Of a stretch of DNA of 64,000 bases, positions 52,416 through 60,918 are shown piece by piece (the first letter of the stretch is position 1; every line of letters begins with the position of its first letter). Below the pieces are notes generated by a model. The model made no database searches, was not told the origin of the DNA, and worked only from the letters and a program-made list of their open reading frames with translations. Made by a program: the position numbers and the translations under genes. The DNA is from Paenibacillus glucanolyticus NBRC 15330 (GTDB taxonomy: Bacteria; Bacillota; Bacilli; Paenibacillales; Paenibacillaceae), in contig NZ_BIMC01000001.1 in assembly GCF_004000885.1 (NCBI RefSeq), positions 558,001 through 622,000 on the forward strand. Reading direction: 5' to 3'.

Positions 52416-52633
52416 ATGCGTTCACTCCTTAGGCCGGGTCCATCTGTGGAGGCCGGTCTTCTCACACAGCGATATGTGCTTGGCAAATCGGCAGCCGACA
52501 GGGAAGCCGTGAAGCATAAAGCTATCATTGAACCGCTAAGAGTCAACGGATTAAAGGGAGCTTTCATCAACTGTGGCTCCGTGATTAATGCTCCCAGCAT
52601 TAAAATAACGAGCAATAACATGACCAGCTTGTA
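52412..52633 (-). pseudogene. C-terminal part of the SRPBCC-DoxX protein, after an in-frame TAG
   Basis: This frame continues the preceding gene after one TAG codon (52634-52636). It encodes YKLVMLLLVILMLGALIT and LTLSGSMIALCFTASL, which supply the third and fourth helices of a DoxX_3-like bundle and the PFNPLTL motif. It ends at 52412 in ATGA with the DUF4166 start. It lacks a ribosome binding site of its own. It would be translated only by read-through or reversion. Confidence 0.7.
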
Positions 52634-53353
52634 CTACCACCGACTCTTGTGAAAGAGCAAGGTTAATAATCCAACGCCGATCTCCGCGATGCCAAGCAAG
52701 ACCAGAACCATGCCCTCCACCCCCTCGGCCCAGCCGGACTGTCTCAACAAATCAAGCTCTCCGGCTCCCGGAAACAGCAGCTTCGGCACCAGCCCCTCGT
52801 AGCACCATAGAATGACCAGCATGAACACGCTTAAGGCGTGGATCAAGGCATTCCGGATTGAAACCGACGGCGGAATGTCCTTCTCTGCCCATAAACGCAG
52901 AACATCAAAGCTCCAAGCCGTTGCAACGCCGAACAATGGCCGAAACAGCAAGCGGTCAAACCAGACTCCCAGCATGCCGAACCGTGTCTTGTAATCATAT
53001 CGGGTCGAGAACTTCAAGATGCCTTGTCCACCGTCTGCATACTTCCAATAGCCGCTTCCCTCCCTTATCAGGGAATTCCGCTGATCGGAGCCGAATCGAA
53101 GCACCGAGACCCGGTGCCCCGACTTCGGATGCACCACCGTTTTCGTAGCACCTGCCCCCGTAACCTCCAGACCCAATCCAATCCGGGTCTTATATAGAAA
53201 ACGCTGAGTCTCTGCATCCTTTTTAGGCAAATAATGAATTTCCGAAAATCGCAAGTCCCACTGCTGGTGGAGTTCTGGTGTCTGTGTGAACGACCACAGT
53301 TTATCCATATCCGTCTTCATATCGATTTCCACATAAATCGGTTTTCTCTTCAT
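52634..53353 (-). CDS. SRPBCC-DoxX fusion protein, apparently truncated by in-frame stop
   Basis: 239 residues. Residues 1 to about 145 are a START/SRPBCC ligand-binding fold (PIYVEIDMKTDMDKLWSFTQ, LGLEVTGAGATKTVVHPKSG). A DoxX_3-like membrane part follows: NALIHALSVFMLVILWCYEG with GLVPKLLFPGAGELDLLRQS, then GMVLVLLGIAEIGVGLLTLL. It stops after HKSRW with a TAG where a four-helix bundle should continue. AGGAG lies before the ATG. The function of the family is not established. Confidence 0.8.
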   Translation of the reverse strand: MKRKPIYVEIDMKTDMDKLWSFTQTPELHQQWDLRFSEIHYLPKKDAETQRFLYKTRIGLGLEVTGAGATKTVVHPKSGHRVSVLRFGSDQRNSLIREGSGYWKYADGGQGILKFSTRYDYKTRFGMLGVWFDRLLFRPLFGVATAWSFDVLRLWAEKDIPPSVSIRNALIHALSVFMLVILWCYEGLVPKLLFPGAGELDLLRQSGWAEGVEGMVLVLLGIAEIGVGLLTLLFHKSRW

Positions 53354-53498
53354 GCACTTTCATCTCCTGGTTCGTGGATTCAACCGCCCTTTTCGAATCC
53401 ATGCTGTTGCTGGACCGGGCAGCCTTTGGTGTATACAGTCATTCTACTGTCGTCTCCCGCTGACCGTCAGACCTCACTTTCTTAGAACATGCAAAAGA

Positions 53499-53525
53499 GA
53501 GGTACTACATTTCGTAGTACCCCTC
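53499..53525 (-). terminator. Rho-independent terminator of the two-component operon
   Basis: GAGAGGTACTAC and GTAGTACCCCTC (53499-53525) form a hairpin around ATTTC, followed on the minus strand by TCTCTTTTG. Confidence 0.65.
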
Positions 53526-53570
53526 ACACTTCTCTGTATACAAGCGCACCTGAGCTAACCAGCTTCGCCA

Positions 53571-54209
53571 TTATTTGTCCCTCTGCCTCACGATTCCTTT
53601 GCGGCGAACCTTCTCCACGGCTTCCCTGCTGCTCTTCACGCCAAGTTTCTTCAGAATTTTATTAATCTGATTCTTAAGTGTGCTCTCGGTTTTGAACAGC
53701 TTCTTCTCCATCTGGGAATGGCTGTATCCTTCGTCCAGTAGCTCAAACACTTCCCGCTCCGCAGGGGTTAAGCCCCGCAGCTGTTCTTCGCGCTTCAGAC
53801 GGGCAAATTCCTTCAGCAGCACCTCCATCGTTCCCGGGTGGAGCACTGCGCTGCGGATGGCAGCCGGAAGCTCCTTGAACCTGGTCTTCTCTAAGTAATT
53901 AACGGCCCCGGCCGTATACGATTGTGTAATAACAAACTCGTCAGCAAGCGAGGTCAGCATGATGACCTTGGCTTGCGGCTTGAGCTCATGAATTTCTGCG
54001 GCGGTATAGATGCCGTCAAGACGCCCCGCGGTCAGTTGTATATCCATCAGAACGATATCAAAGGAGAGGATGGCTGCCATCGCAATCGCTTGCTCGGGCG
54101 AATCCGCTGCACCGACAACCATCATATCCTCCTGCGCATTCAGAAAGACGGTCATTGCCTTAATCCAATCCGGGTCGTCCTCAACCAGAAAGATCTGTAT
54201 TCGATTCAA
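53571..54209 (-). CDS. NarL/LuxR-family response regulator
   Basis: 212 residues. The receiver domain has IFLVEDDPDWIK with acidic pair, phosphorylation site Asp56 (IVLMDIQLTAG), Thr in VIMLTSLADEF and Lys near YLEKTRF. The C-terminal LuxR-type helix-turn-helix spans LTPAEREVFELLDEGYSHSQ. Its start overlaps the kinase gene by 4 bases. The HTH recognition helix TLKNQINKILKKLG is atypical of NarL but in family range. The target is unknown. Confidence 0.9.
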   Translation of the reverse strand: MNRIQIFLVEDDPDWIKAMTVFLNAQEDMMVVGAADSPEQAIAMAAILSFDIVLMDIQLTAGRLDGIYTAAEIHELKPQAKVIMLTSLADEFVITQSYTAGAVNYLEKTRFKELPAAIRSAVLHPGTMEVLLKEFARLKREEQLRGLTPAEREVFELLDEGYSHSQMEKKLFKTESTLKNQINKILKKLGVKSSREAVEKVRRKGIVRQRDK

Positions 54210-55552
54210 GCCTCATCCCTCCCGGTCAGACGAATGATTTTGCTGCGAGGGTAATATAGCGTTATCTCTGTTCCCTCCGACTCACGGCTCTCCAGTCCTA
54301 CGGAGCCCCCGCTTTTCTTCATCACATTATAGACATAGGACAAGCCAAGCCCGAAGTTAAGCTTCTCATGACCCTTCGTGCTATAAAAAGGTTCAAATAT
54401 GCGTCCTTGCAGCTCTCGCGGAATGCCGCTGCCGTTATCCTTGACGGCGATAGCCGCTCCCTTGCGGTCTGCTGTTACCGTTATCGTAATCCGTCCGCCT
54501 TCCGGCATCGCCTCAACGCTATTTCGAATCAGGTTGCTGATCGCTTCCTTCAAATGAACAGCATCTGCCAGCAGCCAAGGCCGCTGCAGGTTCTGGACCT
54601 CCAGCTCGATACCATATCTACTTAACAACTCATATTCACGAAGCTGAACCTCTGCAATGAGCTGATCCGTACGGGCAGGCTGTTCTACCAGTCTGAAATC
54701 CTTCATTTGCTGCTGGATACGACCCACCATGGCAACCAGATGTTCTGAAGAATGTGTGATGACTTCCAGCTGCTCCATGACGGCACCGCTGTCCTGCGTC
54801 AGCATCAGCTTCACATTTTCCGTGCTGATCGCAATCTTGCCAATCTCATTCTTGATGGTATGGTTCAGCATCGATGTTCCCGTGCTTACGGCCTGCATCG
54901 TGCGATCCAGCGGATCGCGCTCAAACTTCAGACGAACGCCCAGAACGCCATATACAAAAGTACAGATAACGGCCACGGCTAACGAATACAGAATAAACAG
55001 CGATACATATTGAAACGAATCATAGCCGGGCGAGATTAAATTGCCGACATTGATCAGCAGCATTACACCGAGCAGCGTAGGCACCATGATCATGGTGGTG
55101 ATCCACATGCTCTTTCGTTTCTGCGGATTCATCTCATATGACAGCGCACGAATAAGCAAGGCACATCCCGCCACATAGTAGGGGCACGTCCACACGAATA
55201 ACAATCCATAATGAATGTGATGTTCGGGATGAAGCAGAACCTGAACCAGCATGATGAACACAGGCAGAAGCAAGCCTATTTTGAGATAGCGCATCCTCTG
55301 GGGCTGCTGCGGTCTCCGAGTATATACCATGCAAAATATCAGCACTCCATACGGAGTTAAAGTATGATTCAACAATTGAATCACCGGTTCATACCGGATC
55401 GGTATAAAACCGGAAGGCGCAAGCAGATCCGTCAATCCTCCACTCCCTGCACTCAACAGGAAAAAAGCCGCCCAGCGGTTCACCTCGCTCCGAGGCTGAT
55501 TGAGCAGAAGCACAGCTGCCGCGCTCCATAGCGCTGCCACATAATAGAGCAT
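54206..55552 (-). CDS. Membrane sensor histidine kinase
   Basis: 448 residues. The N-terminal 200 residues form about seven hydrophobic helices (a 7TM-like sensor). The phosphoacceptor is His231 in SMLNHTIKNEIGKI. The HATPase has N-box LIRNSVEAMPEGG, G1 DNGSGIP and G2 GLGLSYVYNVM. It is co-transcribed with the NarL-type regulator through an ATGA overlap. The long N-terminal membrane part without an extracellular domain suggests sensing within or at the membrane. The signal is unknown. Confidence 0.9.
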   Translation of the reverse strand: MLYYVAALWSAAAVLLLNQPRSEVNRWAAFFLLSAGSGGLTDLLAPSGFIPIRYEPVIQLLNHTLTPYGVLIFCMVYTRRPQQPQRMRYLKIGLLLPVFIMLVQVLLHPEHHIHYGLLFVWTCPYYVAGCALLIRALSYEMNPQKRKSMWITTMIMVPTLLGVMLLINVGNLISPGYDSFQYVSLFILYSLAVAVICTFVYGVLGVRLKFERDPLDRTMQAVSTGTSMLNHTIKNEIGKIAISTENVKLMLTQDSGAVMEQLEVITHSSEHLVAMVGRIQQQMKDFRLVEQPARTDQLIAEVQLREYELLSRYGIELEVQNLQRPWLLADAVHLKEAISNLIRNSVEAMPEGGRITITVTADRKGAAIAVKDNGSGIPRELQGRIFEPFYSTKGHEKLNFGLGLSYVYNVMKKSGGSVGLESRESEGTEITLYYPRSKIIRLTGRDEA

Positions 55553-55620
55553 ACTACATCGTCCTATTCTCTTCCCAAATGTAGTTTCATCCTACCACAG
55601 TTGCTGGCAGGTGTGGTACA

Positions 55621-55672
55621 AAAGATCGCCCCTTATCCGCCTTCTTGGCCAGGATATCGGCGGTCTTTTTTT
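55621..55672 (+). terminator. Orphan rho-independent hairpin
   Basis: AAGATCGCC at 55621 pairs with GGCGGTCTT near 55668 with one wobble, followed by seven T on the plus strand. No plus-strand gene ends before it, and its T-tract runs into the PhoP box. Confidence 0.5.
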
Positions 55673-55697
55673 ACATTGCGAAAACATTCAGTTTACA
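55670..55697 (+). promoter_or_regulatory. PhoP box before the VTC-DUF4956-CotH operon
   Basis: Three hexamers with an exact 11-bp period: TTTACA (55670-55675), AAAACA (55681-55686) and TTTACA (55692-55697). Two are perfect PhoP (TTHACA) half-sites. It lies about 95 bases before the VTC gene start. Confidence 0.7.
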
Positions 55698-55789
55698 TTC
55701 AGCCGCGTTTAAGAAAGAAATCAGGAACGCTTGCTAGGATAGATTTCGTAAGCAAGCTACGCCATGACAGAGAGAAACGAGGTGGAACC

Positions 55790-56503
55790 ATGACAACCCC
55801 ATTGAAATACCGGAACGAGCTGAAGTTTTTTGTGAATATCCATCAATATCATATCATCCGGGAGCGATTAAGAAATCTGGTGGCCTACGATCAGCATGCC
55901 GGTCCGAGCGGGGAATATCACATCCGAAGCTTGTACTTTGATGATATCAACAACAAAGCTTTGTACGAGAAGCTGGCAGGTGTCCGCGATCGCGTGAAAT
56001 ACCGCATCCGTATTTATAACGTTGCCGACGATACCATCCATTTTGAGAAGAAAATCAAATTCCGGGATTACATTGCCAAGCTGAAGGAGCCGCTCACAAG
56101 AGAGATGGTCGATCAGATCATGGCAGGTCAATATGAATGCCTCTATCAGCCGGACAAACCCCTGATGATGGAGCTGTATCATGAAATGAAACACAAATGG
56201 CTGCGTCCCAAGGTCATTGTCGATTATGTCCGCGAACCGTACGTATGCTATAACGGGAATGTTCGCATTACGTTTGACAAGGAGCTCCGAACCGGCCTGC
56301 ACTCCACTGATCTGTTCAACCAGCATCTGCTGCCCATTCGGGCGATCGATGAGAATCTGATCATCCTTGAAGTCAAATATGACGAGTATATGCCAGATTA
56401 CATCAAAATCGCGCTGCAGCTCGATGGCCTCAACCGACAGTCGGCATCCAAATATGTCATGTGCCGCAAATTTCTCAAATATAACACATGGGAGGATCAA
56501 TAA
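55790..56503 (+). CDS. VTC-domain polyphosphate polymerase
   Basis: 237 residues from the ATG at 55790 (GAGGTGG 5 bases upstream). VTC tunnel-domain features: RNELKFFVN, SGEYHIRSLYFDDINNKALY, RDRVKYRIRIYNVADDTIHF, EKKIKFRDYIAKLKEPLTRE, KVIVDYVREPYVC and IILEVKYDEYMPDYIKIALQ. The basic and acidic residues of the triphosphate tunnel are present. The eukaryotic Vtc4 homologue makes polyphosphate from ATP; bacterial members linked to DUF4956 and CotH are inferred to do so too. It heads a three-gene operon. Confidence 0.92.
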   Translation: MTTPLKYRNELKFFVNIHQYHIIRERLRNLVAYDQHAGPSGEYHIRSLYFDDINNKALYEKLAGVRDRVKYRIRIYNVADDTIHFEKKIKFRDYIAKLKEPLTREMVDQIMAGQYECLYQPDKPLMMELYHEMKHKWLRPKVIVDYVREPYVCYNGNVRITFDKELRTGLHSTDLFNQHLLPIRAIDENLIILEVKYDEYMPDYIKIALQLDGLNRQSASKYVMCRKFLKYNTWEDQ

Positions 56504-56506
56504 TTC

Positions 56507-57211
56507 ATGAACGCTACACCGACTAATACGGAAACCACCAATTTCTCGGATATTATCAAAAATTCCGTAATGGAAAACTTCGTATCCGATATCAGCATCT
56601 CCAAAATTCTGATTACACTTGCCGTCGCTTTTGTTATCGGGCTATTCATTTACTTACTCTATAAAAGGGTGTTCAGCGGTGTGCTGTACTCCAAAAGCTT
56701 CAATGTTTCACTGATCGGGATGACCATGATCACCGCTGTTGTCATTATTGCCATCAACTCGAATCTCGTGCTCTCGCTCGGTATGGTCGGCGCACTCTCT
56801 ATCGTCCGCTTCCGTACGCCCATCAAGGACCCTACCGATCTGATATTTCTGTTCTGGGCTGCTGTAGCCGGGATCGTAACCGGAGCCGGATTCTATACGC
56901 TGGCAGCGATCGGGTCCGTTGTTGTCGGTCTCATCCTGTTCTTCTTCATTAAAAAAGCAACGGTGGATACGCCTTATCTTCTGGTTGTCCATTGCGATAA
57001 CGAGCAGAGCGAGCAAGCCGTTAAAGGTCAAATCGATCAAGCCGTGAAGCGCTATAATCTGAAGCAAAAAACAGTGACGCCAGGAAGCATTGAACTGACG
57101 CTGGAAGTAAGGCTCCGTGATGCGGAAGGCCAATTCGTTAACAAGCTGTCTCAGCTTCCCGGCGTTCACAATGCAGTCCTGATCAGTTACAGTGGCGACT
57201 ATGTATCCTAA
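56507..57211 (+). CDS. DUF4956 membrane protein
   Basis: 234 residues. Four helices: ISKILITLAVAFVIGLFIYL, SLIGMTMITAVVIIAINS, LSLGMVGALSIVRFRTPIKD (the conserved SIVRFRTPIKDP loop) and FWAAVAGIVTGAGFYTLAAI with further hydrophobic stretch to FFFIKKA. A C-terminal soluble ferredoxin-like domain follows. It starts 3 bases after the VTC stop. It may be the membrane partner that carries or extrudes polyphosphate made by the VTC domain; this is inference from gene linkage. Confidence 0.92.
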   Translation: MNATPTNTETTNFSDIIKNSVMENFVSDISISKILITLAVAFVIGLFIYLLYKRVFSGVLYSKSFNVSLIGMTMITAVVIIAINSNLVLSLGMVGALSIVRFRTPIKDPTDLIFLFWAAVAGIVTGAGFYTLAAIGSVVVGLILFFFIKKATVDTPYLLVVHCDNEQSEQAVKGQIDQAVKRYNLKQKTVTPGSIELTLEVRLRDAEGQFVNKLSQLPGVHNAVLISYSGDYVS

Positions 57212-57229
57212 GTCAGGCGGTGGTCAGAG

Positions 57230-59245
57230 ATGATGAACAAAAAAACGGCAGTATGGCGGCTGTCCCTTGTGCTGGCCATCGTCCTCCTGCTCGCAGGGTG
57301 TCAATGGACAACCTCCCCGGTCGCCAGCTCGGAGGTTGACAGCAGCACAGACGAAGAAGTCTTGCAGGATCAGATCAATTCCACGGTATTTCCGAAGGAT
57401 AAAGTTATTGATGTGAAAATCACCATCGACGAAGCCGATTTTCAGGATATGCTGGACAATGCCAGTGCAGAGGAATACAAAGAAGCCTCCGTGAATTACA
57501 ACGGCATGCAGTATGATCATGTGGGTCTTCGTACGAAAGGCAATTTAAGCCTGCGAAGTGTAGTCAATTCCGACTCCGACCGCTACAGCTTCAAAATCTC
57601 TTTTGATGAATATATCAATCAGACCTTGAATGGAATCAGCAAAATCAATCTGAATAACAACTACAGCGACGCCTCGTATATGCGCGAATTCCTTACTTAC
57701 GAGCTGGCGGCATCCGTCGGATTGCCGACACCCGGATTCTCATACGTAAACGTATACGTTAACGATGAATTATGGGGCTTCTACCTTGCTATCGAACAGA
57801 TTGGCGATTCTTATCTGCAGCGTCATTTCGATAATTCATACGGAGCATTGTATAAGGCTGAGATGACAGGTGTAGGAAGTGATCTCACATGGCTTGGCAA
57901 GGATCCGGATTCCTATACGGGACTTGTCATGAAATCCAAATCATCCAATGACGATATATTGATCGATATGCTGGATGAACTCAATAACGGCACCGATTAT
58001 GAGAAGGTGCTTGATGTGGATAATGTGCTCAAGTACGTTGCCTTGAACGTAGTCGCCTCCAATATGGACAGTTATCTCGGTTCCAACAAACAGAATTATT
58101 ACTTATATGAGAACAATGGCATATTCTCCGTCCTGCCGTGGGATTACAACATGGCCTTTGGCGGACTTGGCAGCTCCAGCATCCTGATTGACGAGCCAAC
58201 CCAGGGTGCCTTAGCAGAACGGCCACTGATTGCCAAGCTGCTTGAGGTTGATGAATATAAGGAACGCTATCATGCCATTCTCACGGAAATGCTGGAGGGA
58301 TACATGCAGCAGGACACATTCAATAACAGGGTAGCGCAATTGCAAGAACTAATATCCGAGCATGTAAAACAGGATCCAAGACCGTTCTACTCTTACGAGG
58401 AATATGAGCAATCTCTCCCGACGCTGATGTCTTACGTCCAAACGTCGTCTGATAACATTCAGCAGCAATTGGATGGAACCATCCCGTCCGCTGGTGATGG
58501 AAGCGGCAGCGGCGGTGGTATGGGTGGCGGCGGCCGCGGCGGTATGGCACCGGGCGGGGCTGGCGGCATGATGCCAGGCGGGGCTGGCAAAGTGGCGCCT
58601 GACGGCGCTGGCGGCATGGCGCCCGGCGGGGGTAACGTGGCACCTGATGGTGCCGGTGAGATGGTGCCCGGCGGGGCTGGTAACGTGGCACCTGATGGTA
58701 CCGGTGTGATAGCGCCTGGAGCTGCCGATGGCAGCACTCCTGCTACTTCACCGAATGGCGCTTCAAGTGAGGGTACTAACAGAAACGGTGACGCTGATCC
58801 CAGCAATGCGGAAGATAACAGCTCCAATGATCAGCCGAAGGTTTCATTATCTTCTGCCGCGGCAAATACGGAACCAGCGCAAAATCCAGAGGATCCTGCG
58901 TCCCAGACGCCAACGCAGAATCAAGTCCCATCTGACGGAGATCAGCCAGTACAGAATCAAGCCCCTGCTAACGACCAGCAGACCCAGCCTCAAGCGCCGG
59001 GGCAGAATGGTCAAGGGGAACTGCCGGACGTTCCTCAAGGTCAGATGGGGAACGGAGGATTTGGCGGTGGAGAGTTCGGCGGCCAGATGCAGGGTGGTCG
59101 AGGAATGGGACGGCCGGGCGAATGGAGTAACGGAGCCTCCCAAGAGCAAGGCAGCACCAGGGAAGCCCTATACGCTGGAGTAGCCATCTTGCTGCTGCTT
59201 CTCTCTTGCCTCTTTGTGAGTTTATACAAGCGAAAACGACTCTAA
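57230..59245 (+). CDS. CotH kinase-family lipoprotein with low-complexity linker and C-terminal anchor
   Basis: 671 residues. Lipobox LLLAGC gives Cys24. The CotH kinase fold covers residues about 50-420: VGLRTKGNLSLRS, INLNNNYSDASYMREFLTYE, GFYLAIEQIGDSYLQRHFDN, LPWDYNMAFGG (metal Asp). Residues about 425-500 are Gly/Pro/Met/Val-rich repeats (MAPGGAGG and VAPDGAG units), then an acidic Gln/Pro linker and a C-terminal helix with basic tail (SCLFVSLYKRKRL). It is thus anchored at both ends. CotH kinases phosphorylate protein; here the role with VTC and DUF4956 is unknown. Confidence 0.92.
   Translation: MMNKKTAVWRLSLVLAIVLLLAGCQWTTSPVASSEVDSSTDEEVLQDQINSTVFPKDKVIDVKITIDEADFQDMLDNASAEEYKEASVNYNGMQYDHVGLRTKGNLSLRSVVNSDSDRYSFKISFDEYINQTLNGISKINLNNNYSDASYMREFLTYELAASVGLPTPGFSYVNVYVNDELWGFYLAIEQIGDSYLQRHFDNSYGALYKAEMTGVGSDLTWLGKDPDSYTGLVMKSKSSNDDILIDMLDELNNGTDYEKVLDVDNVLKYVALNVVASNMDSYLGSNKQNYYLYENNGIFSVLPWDYNMAFGGLGSSSILIDEPTQGALAERPLIAKLLEVDEYKERYHAILTEMLEGYMQQDTFNNRVAQLQELISEHVKQDPRPFYSYEEYEQSLPTLMSYVQTSSDNIQQQLDGTIPSAGDGSGSGGGMGGGGRGGMAPGGAGGMMPGGAGKVAPDGAGGMAPGGGNVAPDGAGEMVPGGAGNVAPDGTGVIAPGAADGSTPATSPNGASSEGTNRNGDADPSNAEDNSSNDQPKVSLSSAAANTEPAQNPEDPASQTPTQNQVPSDGDQPVQNQAPANDQQTQPQAPGQNGQGELPDVPQGQMGNGGFGGGEFGGQMQGGRGMGRPGEWSNGASQEQGSTREALYAGVAILLLLLSCLFVSLYKRKRL
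58545..58720 (+). repeat. Imperfect coding repeats in the CotH linker
   Basis: Several copies of a 24-30-base unit with GGCGGGGCTGG and GTGGCACCTGATGG cores encode the PGGAG and VAPDGAG segments. The copies are not identical, so length change by slippage or recombination is likely over time. Confidence 0.6.
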
Positions 59246-59256
59246 CTCTACCAAAT

Positions 59257-59298
59257 AAGGGACGGCTGCAAAGAATGATACCTTTGCAGCCGTCCCTT
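59257..59298 (+). terminator. Rho-independent terminator of the VTC-CotH operon
   Basis: AAGGGACGGCTGCAAAG (59257-59273) pairs perfectly with CTTTGCAGCCGTCCCTT (59282-59298), followed by TGTATG. Confidence 0.88.
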
Positions 59299-59343
59299 TG
59301 TATGTTCAGAACTTTCTAACCAATACCCGGAGTTACCGCTTCA

Positions 59344-59661
59344 TTATGCGCTTAACCACGTAATCAATGCCGGTGTTAGTATCAGTAACGAGCCCAGCGT
59401 CATTACGATCCTTGTTGTATTTCTTGACAGCTCACGCTGCGTCTCGGATGAGCGATACCAGCCGCTGAATTGCAGTCGGTTGCGGTAGAGAACAAGAAAC
59501 CATAAAATATTTCCGCTGAACAAGAACAGGAAGTAGGACTCCTTCCATGGAATCCATGACGTCAGTATGCTCTGTTCAATGCTGCCCAGAATTGCTACTG
59601 CAATCATCATCATGATCATCATACGAATCATTTCCAGTATGGATGAGGCCAATTTGGTCAT
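59344..59661 (-). CDS. Small membrane protein of unknown function
   Basis: 105 residues with three hydrophobic segments: MIRMMIMMMIAVAILGSIEQ, LFLFSGNILWFLVLYRNRL and MTLGSLLILTPALITWLSA. The loop between helices two and three is basic and Ser/Thr-rich. I do not recognise the family. It is monocistronic, with AGGAG-like sequence before the ATG. Confidence 0.7.
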   Translation of the reverse strand: MTKLASSILEMIRMMIMMMIAVAILGSIEQSILTSWIPWKESYFLFLFSGNILWFLVLYRNRLQFSGWYRSSETQRELSRNTTRIVMTLGSLLILTPALITWLSA

Positions 59662-59778
59662 AACGTTACTCCTTCTTCATCATGCTGATTCTAATATAGT
59701 CTGCGTTTTCCATTGTAAAACAAAACAAGAAATTATGATATGCCAATAGGCGACATGGCATCCGTGCAGCCGAGCTAT

Positions 59779-60423
59779 TCAGTTTGATTCTAACTCTTCT
59801 TGAATATCACGTGACGCTTGTTTTCGAATAAAATACGAATCCAGCTTCCGGCTGACCCATAGAGAAAGAATGATAAACGCAAGGACGCCAATCAGCTTGG
59901 AGGGCTCAGCCATAAAGTCGGACAAGTTAGCGCCGATGTACGAAACGCAGAATATCATAATGCCTTTGCCCAAGGTTACGGCCATGAGATAGGACATAAG
60001 GTTCATTCTTGCCAGCCCGGCAGCTACATTCACAGCTACGAACGGCCCGACCGGAAGTATGCCCAGCAGGAACACGTAACTGAATCCATTATGCTGAATC
60101 CAGCGCATTCCACGCTGAACCTTAGGTTTGTTGGCCCAGCGTTCGATCAGTGGCGTACCGGATATTTTGCGCACAATGAGGAAGGTCGTCAAGCACCCCG
60201 CAACCATCCCGATCCAAGAGTAAAGAAACCCCGCCCACAGTCCATATACCGCCCCATTAACACCTACGATTACAATCGTGGGCAGCGGAGGAATGAAAGA
60301 TTTCAAGAAGGTGAGCAAAATTCCTGGCAGCGGACCTAAAGCTCTAAACTGTTCTAATAACCATTCCAGATTGCTCTCCGTAAAATAAGACATGATGTCC
60401 AAGTAGCCATTCAATAACTTCAC
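59779..60423 (-). CDS. TVP38/TMEM64 family (DedA-like) membrane protein
   Basis: 214 residues. The SNARE-associated motif is present: FLKSFIPPLPTIVIVGVNGA, then LYSWIGMVAGCLTTFLIVR and GILPVGPFVAVNVAAGLARM. About six membrane segments. Bacterial members act in lipid or undecaprenyl-phosphate flipping or membrane integrity. The start is a GTG at 60423; a later ATG is possible. Confidence 0.87.
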   Translation of the reverse strand: MKLLNGYLDIMSYFTESNLEWLLEQFRALGPLPGILLTFLKSFIPPLPTIVIVGVNGAVYGLWAGFLYSWIGMVAGCLTTFLIVRKISGTPLIERWANKPKVQRGMRWIQHNGFSYVFLLGILPVGPFVAVNVAAGLARMNLMSYLMAVTLGKGIMIFCVSYIGANLSDFMAEPSKLIGVLAFIILSLWVSRKLDSYFIRKQASRDIQEELESN

Positions 60424-60447
60424 CCATTTCTGCTATTGTATTGCCGA

Positions 60448-60918
60448 CTAGCCCTCCTGAAGCACCTTGTTCAACTGAGCCAGATGGTGCTTGTCATGCC
60501 AGATGAAATCCCGCATGAATTGCTCCACTTCAAAAGGATGGCCGTCCCCGTCCGTATACCGCTTCGCGTACAGCGCTTCCGGCAACGCTTCGATGGTCTG
60601 AATCAGCTTCTCCCTTGCAGCTAGCGACTGATTCACCAGAGCTTCTGTCGATAACGTCTTGGCATATAACCGTGAATCCTCATTAAAAGCATCATAGTCC
60701 AAATGCTTGACGGTAAGCGTCTCCCCAGCGGAAACCTTGGCGATAGCCTCATTGTAAAAATATTCATCCCAGCGCATAATATGGCACACCACATCACGCA
60801 CAGTCCATTTTCCCTCAGCGATCGGGCGATTCCAGTAACTCTCTCCCTGTTCTGCGAATTCACCAACCTTGTCGATCCATTCCGAATACTCATTCAACAG
60901 CAGCTGTTTATCAATCAT
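60448..60918 (-). CDS. DinB-superfamily protein
   Basis: 156 residues from the ATG at 60918 (AAGGAG 7 bases upstream). Four-helix DinB fold with metal-binding His: TVRDVVCHIMRWDEYFYNE, and FIWHDKHHLAQLNKVLQEG near the end. The family includes thiol S-transferases and DfsB-like proteins. It overlaps the end of the DUF4269 gene by 8 bases, so both are co-transcribed. Its thiol partner (such as bacillithiol) is inferred. Confidence 0.86.
   Translation of the reverse strand: MIDKQLLLNEYSEWIDKVGEFAEQGESYWNRPIAEGKWTVRDVVCHIMRWDEYFYNEAIAKVSAGETLTVKHLDYDAFNEDSRLYAKTLSTEALVNQSLAAREKLIQTIEALPEALYAKRYTDGDGHPFEVEQFMRDFIWHDKHHLAQLNKVLQEG

Noticed and set aside
52634..52636. TAG read as pyrrolysine
   Set aside because: No pyrrolysine biosynthesis genes are seen here and the protein family does not use it. 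A nonsense mutation or error is the simpler reading.
58545..58720. CRISPR-like repeats
   Set aside because: The repeats are in-frame coding units of the CotH linker, imperfect and without unique spacers.
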